Assembly: GCF_005144585.1 (NCBI RefSeq)
Contig: NZ_SSMQ01000003.1
Span: 243,301 to 307,300 of the forward strand
From: Polyangium fumosum
GTDB lineage: Bacteria; Myxococcota_A; Polyangia; Polyangiales; Polyangiaceae
Reading direction: 5' to 3'
Length of the DNA: 64,000 bases
Shown: one piece after another, positions 61,687 through 64,000 of the stretch
Position numbering within the stretch: position 1 is the stretch's first letter
Layout: each line of letters starts with the position of its first letter
Made by a program: the position numbers and the translations under genes
Notes under the pieces: model-generated
Database searches by the model: none
Told to the model about the DNA's origin: nothing
What the model saw: the letters and a program-made list of their open reading frames with translations, nothing else

Positions 61687-62590
61687 AGTAAATGATCGAG
61701 GACATGGCGTACTCGCACGAATACGTGCCGCCGTCCGTACACGTCCGCGAACACGCGCCGTTCGTGATCTTCATCGTGCAACTCGAATAAATGGTCTCAT
61801 ACCATTCGGGGTCGTCCGGATAGGGGTAGACCACCTCGCAGCGCGTGCTCGTCCCCACGCCCGAGCCGTCATAACCGATCGTGAAGTCGTACGCATCACT
61901 GCACGACTCGAAGACCTCCTCGATCGTCCGGCGGTGGGAGCCGTCGAGGTACATCGTGTCGCTGCCATAGATGTACGCGTCGCCCCAGTTGATGAGCCAG
62001 TTGATCCAGGTCGTCCCGTCGGCGTTGCCGCCCCACGTCTCGTCGATGTCCGTGCCGACCCCGTTGTAGACATACGACTCGTTCCAGGATCCATCGGGCT
62101 GCCGCGCGCCGTAGAAGACCTGCTTCTGGCCGCGGGTGCGTGTGTACCGCTCCTGCACGTACTCATACACCTGGCCGTTCCACGTCCCCTCGTGCGTCAG
62201 CCATTGCGCATTCGACCCGCCGAGCGGCCGCGCGCGCTGCGTGAGGGAACAGCCCTGCCACGATTGCTCGACCTCGGTCGAGCGAATCGTGCCATTGTCC
62301 TCCTTCACGGTGACCACGGAGAACACGTCGGTGCCATACGAGGACGTGATGACGTCGCCCGTGACGTGGGTCTCGGTGAGGTAACTGGTCGACGCCGGGG
62401 TCTCCCGCCAGCGGATCGTCCCCACGCCGAGATCCTGGTTCGTGAAGCGGCCCTTGATGTACGTCACCGCGAGCCCGGGGGGATCGTACGCGAACACGTC
62501 GCCCTGCGCGGCGTGCGCGCCGAGTGTGCCGGGAATGGGGCAAAGACCGAGGATTGCAGCACTTCGATAGAAATGATTCCGGCCGCTCAT
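61685..62590 (-). CDS. Secreted protein of unknown function
   Basis: 301 residues. Atypical signal-like N-terminus (SAAILGLCPIPGTLGAHAAQ). The mature part is rich in Tyr, Trp, Thr and Gly with beta-strand periodicity (YVQERYTRTRGQKQVFYGAR, DETWGGNADGTTWINWLINW) and Cys pairs near the C-terminus (CTMKITNGACSRTCTDGGT). No known domain recognised. Convergent with matrixin 2. Confidence 0.7.
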   Translation of the reverse strand: MSGRNHFYRSAAILGLCPIPGTLGAHAAQGDVFAYDPPGLAVTYIKGRFTNQDLGVGTIRWRETPASTSYLTETHVTGDVITSSYGTDVFSVVTVKEDNGTIRSTEVEQSWQGCSLTQRARPLGGSNAQWLTHEGTWNGQVYEYVQERYTRTRGQKQVFYGARQPDGSWNESYVYNGVGTDIDETWGGNADGTTWINWLINWGDAYIYGSDTMYLDGSHRRTIEEVFESCSDAYDFTIGYDGSGVGTSTRCEVVYPYPDDPEWYETIYSSCTMKITNGACSRTCTDGGTYSCEYAMSSIIY

Positions 62591-62756
62591 GGTTCCCCAG
62601 CCTACAAGAAACCGGGCGAGGATGCCAAGAGCGCGTCGCGCTCGATCGGTCGAGGGACGGGGGCTCCGCCTGGAACACGCCGGCGTCCGCGACGTCGCGT
62701 TGACAAGGCCCCCCTCGTTCGCCTACTACTTTTTCTCTTCGAGCAGGCGGGATCCA

Positions 62757-64000
62757 ATGCAAATCGTCTCGAATGCCCCGTTCCCCTGTGCGTCGTTGAT
62801 CTGGCCGAATCGAGCGCAAGGGTGGGTGTTCACCGTCGTCTGCAAGGCGACGTTTTCCCTCGCGCCGGGCACGTCCCCGCTCGCGGAGGACCCGGAAGAC
62901 ATCGCCGCCGCCGACGAGCACTGGGACGACGACACGAACCGCAGCCTGCGCGTCCCGAGCGACGTCGTCCCCTTCAAGCCACGCGCAGACGTGCTCCTCG
63001 TGGGCTCCGCGCACGCGCCGCAGCAGGTCCCCGCGCGCTCGGTCGTCGCGCGCCTCCTCGTCGGCGAGGTCGACAAATCGATCGAGGTCACCCAGGACCG
63101 CTGGTTCCAGCCCGACGGCTCCCTCGCCGAGGGGCAACGCTTCACGCGAATGCCGCTCGTCTTCGAGCGGGCCGGCGGCGGGCCGGACACGGCGAACCCG
63201 GTCGGCGTGCGCGCGGGATGGGCCGACGCGATGGGGCGCGTGCGCGTCCCGAACATCACGTGGCCGGGCGTCACGGTCCGCGCCCCTTCCGATTTCGTCG
63301 AGCCCGTCGGGTTCGGCCCGCTCGCGCCCGCGTGGCCCGCGCGGCGCGAGCGGCTCGGCGCGCTCGCCCGCGGCAGCCTGCCCGAGCGCTGGTACGAATC
63401 ACACATCCCCGACGGCTTCGATTTCCGCTACTTCAATGCTGCGCCGCCGGATCAGCAGACCGATTTCATCCCCCCGAACGCGCGCATCCTCCTCGAAAAC
63501 CTGCACCCGAGCGTGCCGCGGCTCGTCACGAGCCTGCCGGGCCTCGCGCCGGTGTTCCTGGTCGAGGGCCGCGGGCAAGGCCCACAGCCGATGCGCGCCG
63601 ATACCTTGTGGATCGACACCGATCGGCTGCTCTGCACGCTGACGTTCCGCGCGCAGATCCCCATCCGCCTGCGCGACGAGCCGGGCGAGGTGAAGGTATG
63701 GCTCGACAGCGCTCCGCCCTCGAAGGCCGCGGCCGCGCCCGAAGCGCCGCCGCGCCCGCAGAAATCGATCCCGCCGAGCGAAGAGGCCGAGGCGAAAGCC
63801 CCGCGGCTGAAGCCGCCGCCGGCCCAGACGATCGCCGATCCGAGCCTCGCGCAGGGCGCGACCGGGCGCGTCTTGCCTTTCCAGTCGACGCCCGGCGCCG
63901 CGCCCGAGCCGGCCCGGCCTCCCGCGTCCGGCGGGCGCCTCCCCTTCCTGAGCGCGCCGGCCTCGTCGCTGAGCGCGCCGGCCGCCGCGCCGCCGCCCGC
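62757..64000 (+). CDS. DUF2169-domain protein (type VI secretion-associated), C-terminus outside window
   Basis: Open frame from ATG 62757 to the window end (414 codons, no stop). The N-terminus MQIVSNAPFPCASLIWPN and VFTVVCKATFSLAPG, DDDTNRSLRVPSDVVPFKPR, ADVLLVGSAHAP and LPERWYESHIPDGFDFRYFN are DUF2169 signatures; PPNARILLENLHPSVP follows. From about residue 325 it becomes Pro/Ala-rich. DUF2169 proteins accompany type VI VgrG/PAAR effector loci, probably as adaptors. No VgrG or PAAR gene is visible before the window ends. Confidence 0.88.
   Translation, partial: MQIVSNAPFPCASLIWPNRAQGWVFTVVCKATFSLAPGTSPLAEDPEDIAAADEHWDDDTNRSLRVPSDVVPFKPRADVLLVGSAHAPQQVPARSVVARLLVGEVDKSIEVTQDRWFQPDGSLAEGQRFTRMPLVFERAGGGPDTANPVGVRAGWADAMGRVRVPNITWPGVTVRAPSDFVEPVGFGPLAPAWPARRERLGALARGSLPERWYESHIPDGFDFRYFNAAPPDQQTDFIPPNARILLENLHPSVPRLVTSLPGLAPVFLVEGRGQGPQPMRADTLWIDTDRLLCTLTFRAQIPIRLRDEPGEVKVWLDSAPPSKAAAAPEAPPRPQKSIPPSEEAEAKAPRLKPPPAQTIADPSLAQGATGRVLPFQSTPGAAPEPARPPASGGRLPFLSAPASSLSAPAAAPPP

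Overview
The window looks like a chromosome segment of a large-genome myxobacterium of the Polyangiales (Sorangium/Polyangium type). This is inferred from very high GC with strong G/C third-position bias, two proteins with MYXO-CTERM-like tails, an AgmX/PglI-type lipoprotein, a membrane Ser/Thr kinase, HTH- and STAND-type ATPases, sigma-54-type promoters and many lipoproteins. No rRNA, tRNA or CRISPR array was recognised.

Left part (1-17.4 kb): a partial M1 aminopeptidase lipoprotein, an Rpn-like nuclease-family protein, a RidA protein, two translationally coupled zinc-ribbon/TM/beta-propeller proteins, a DsbA-like lipoprotein, a miniature DotU-IcmF pair divergent from enolase, a glycine-rich RRM protein, a universal stress protein, a CysTWA-type sulfate importer without its binding protein, a coiled-coil membrane protein, a lipoprotein and a PHP-family phosphoesterase.

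Middle (17.4-48.4 kb): two co-oriented blocks together make a 'Bat/MoxR' system. DUF58, BatA-like and double-vWA genes occupy 17.4-23.4 kb. A coiled-coil membrane protein, MoxR ATPase, large membrane protein, ABC ATPase and ABC-2 permease occupy 38.6-47.5 kb. About 15 kb of unrelated genes separates them: a frameshifted Gly-rich lipoprotein, a serine hydrolase, an XRE-STAND regulator, a 2OG oxygenase, a kinase/TPR/lipoprotein operon, NADAR, a MYXO-CTERM protein, signal peptidase I, and an ECF sigma factor coupled to an anti-sigma-vWA fusion. The second block is itself interrupted by a compact higBA toxin-antitoxin module. That module sits between two near-identical copies (about 104 bp) of the 3' end of the coiled-coil gene, so the host gene's C-terminus is kept intact.

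Right part (47.5-64 kb) is accessory-like: a HEPN protein with a reduced nucleotidyltransferase-like partner, an 1150-residue STAND ATPase, a 124-bp direct duplication scar ending in a 5'-truncated gene, a dispersed GC-rich repeat on both sides of a secreted/eCIS-like gene group, and tandem matrixin metalloproteases. The matrixins carry a cysteine switch and a bulb-lectin domain, each behind its own sigma-54-type promoter. A secreted protein and the start of a DUF2169 (type VI-associated) protein follow.

Boundaries, motifs and repeats were read by eye; family names rest on motif recognition, not on searches.
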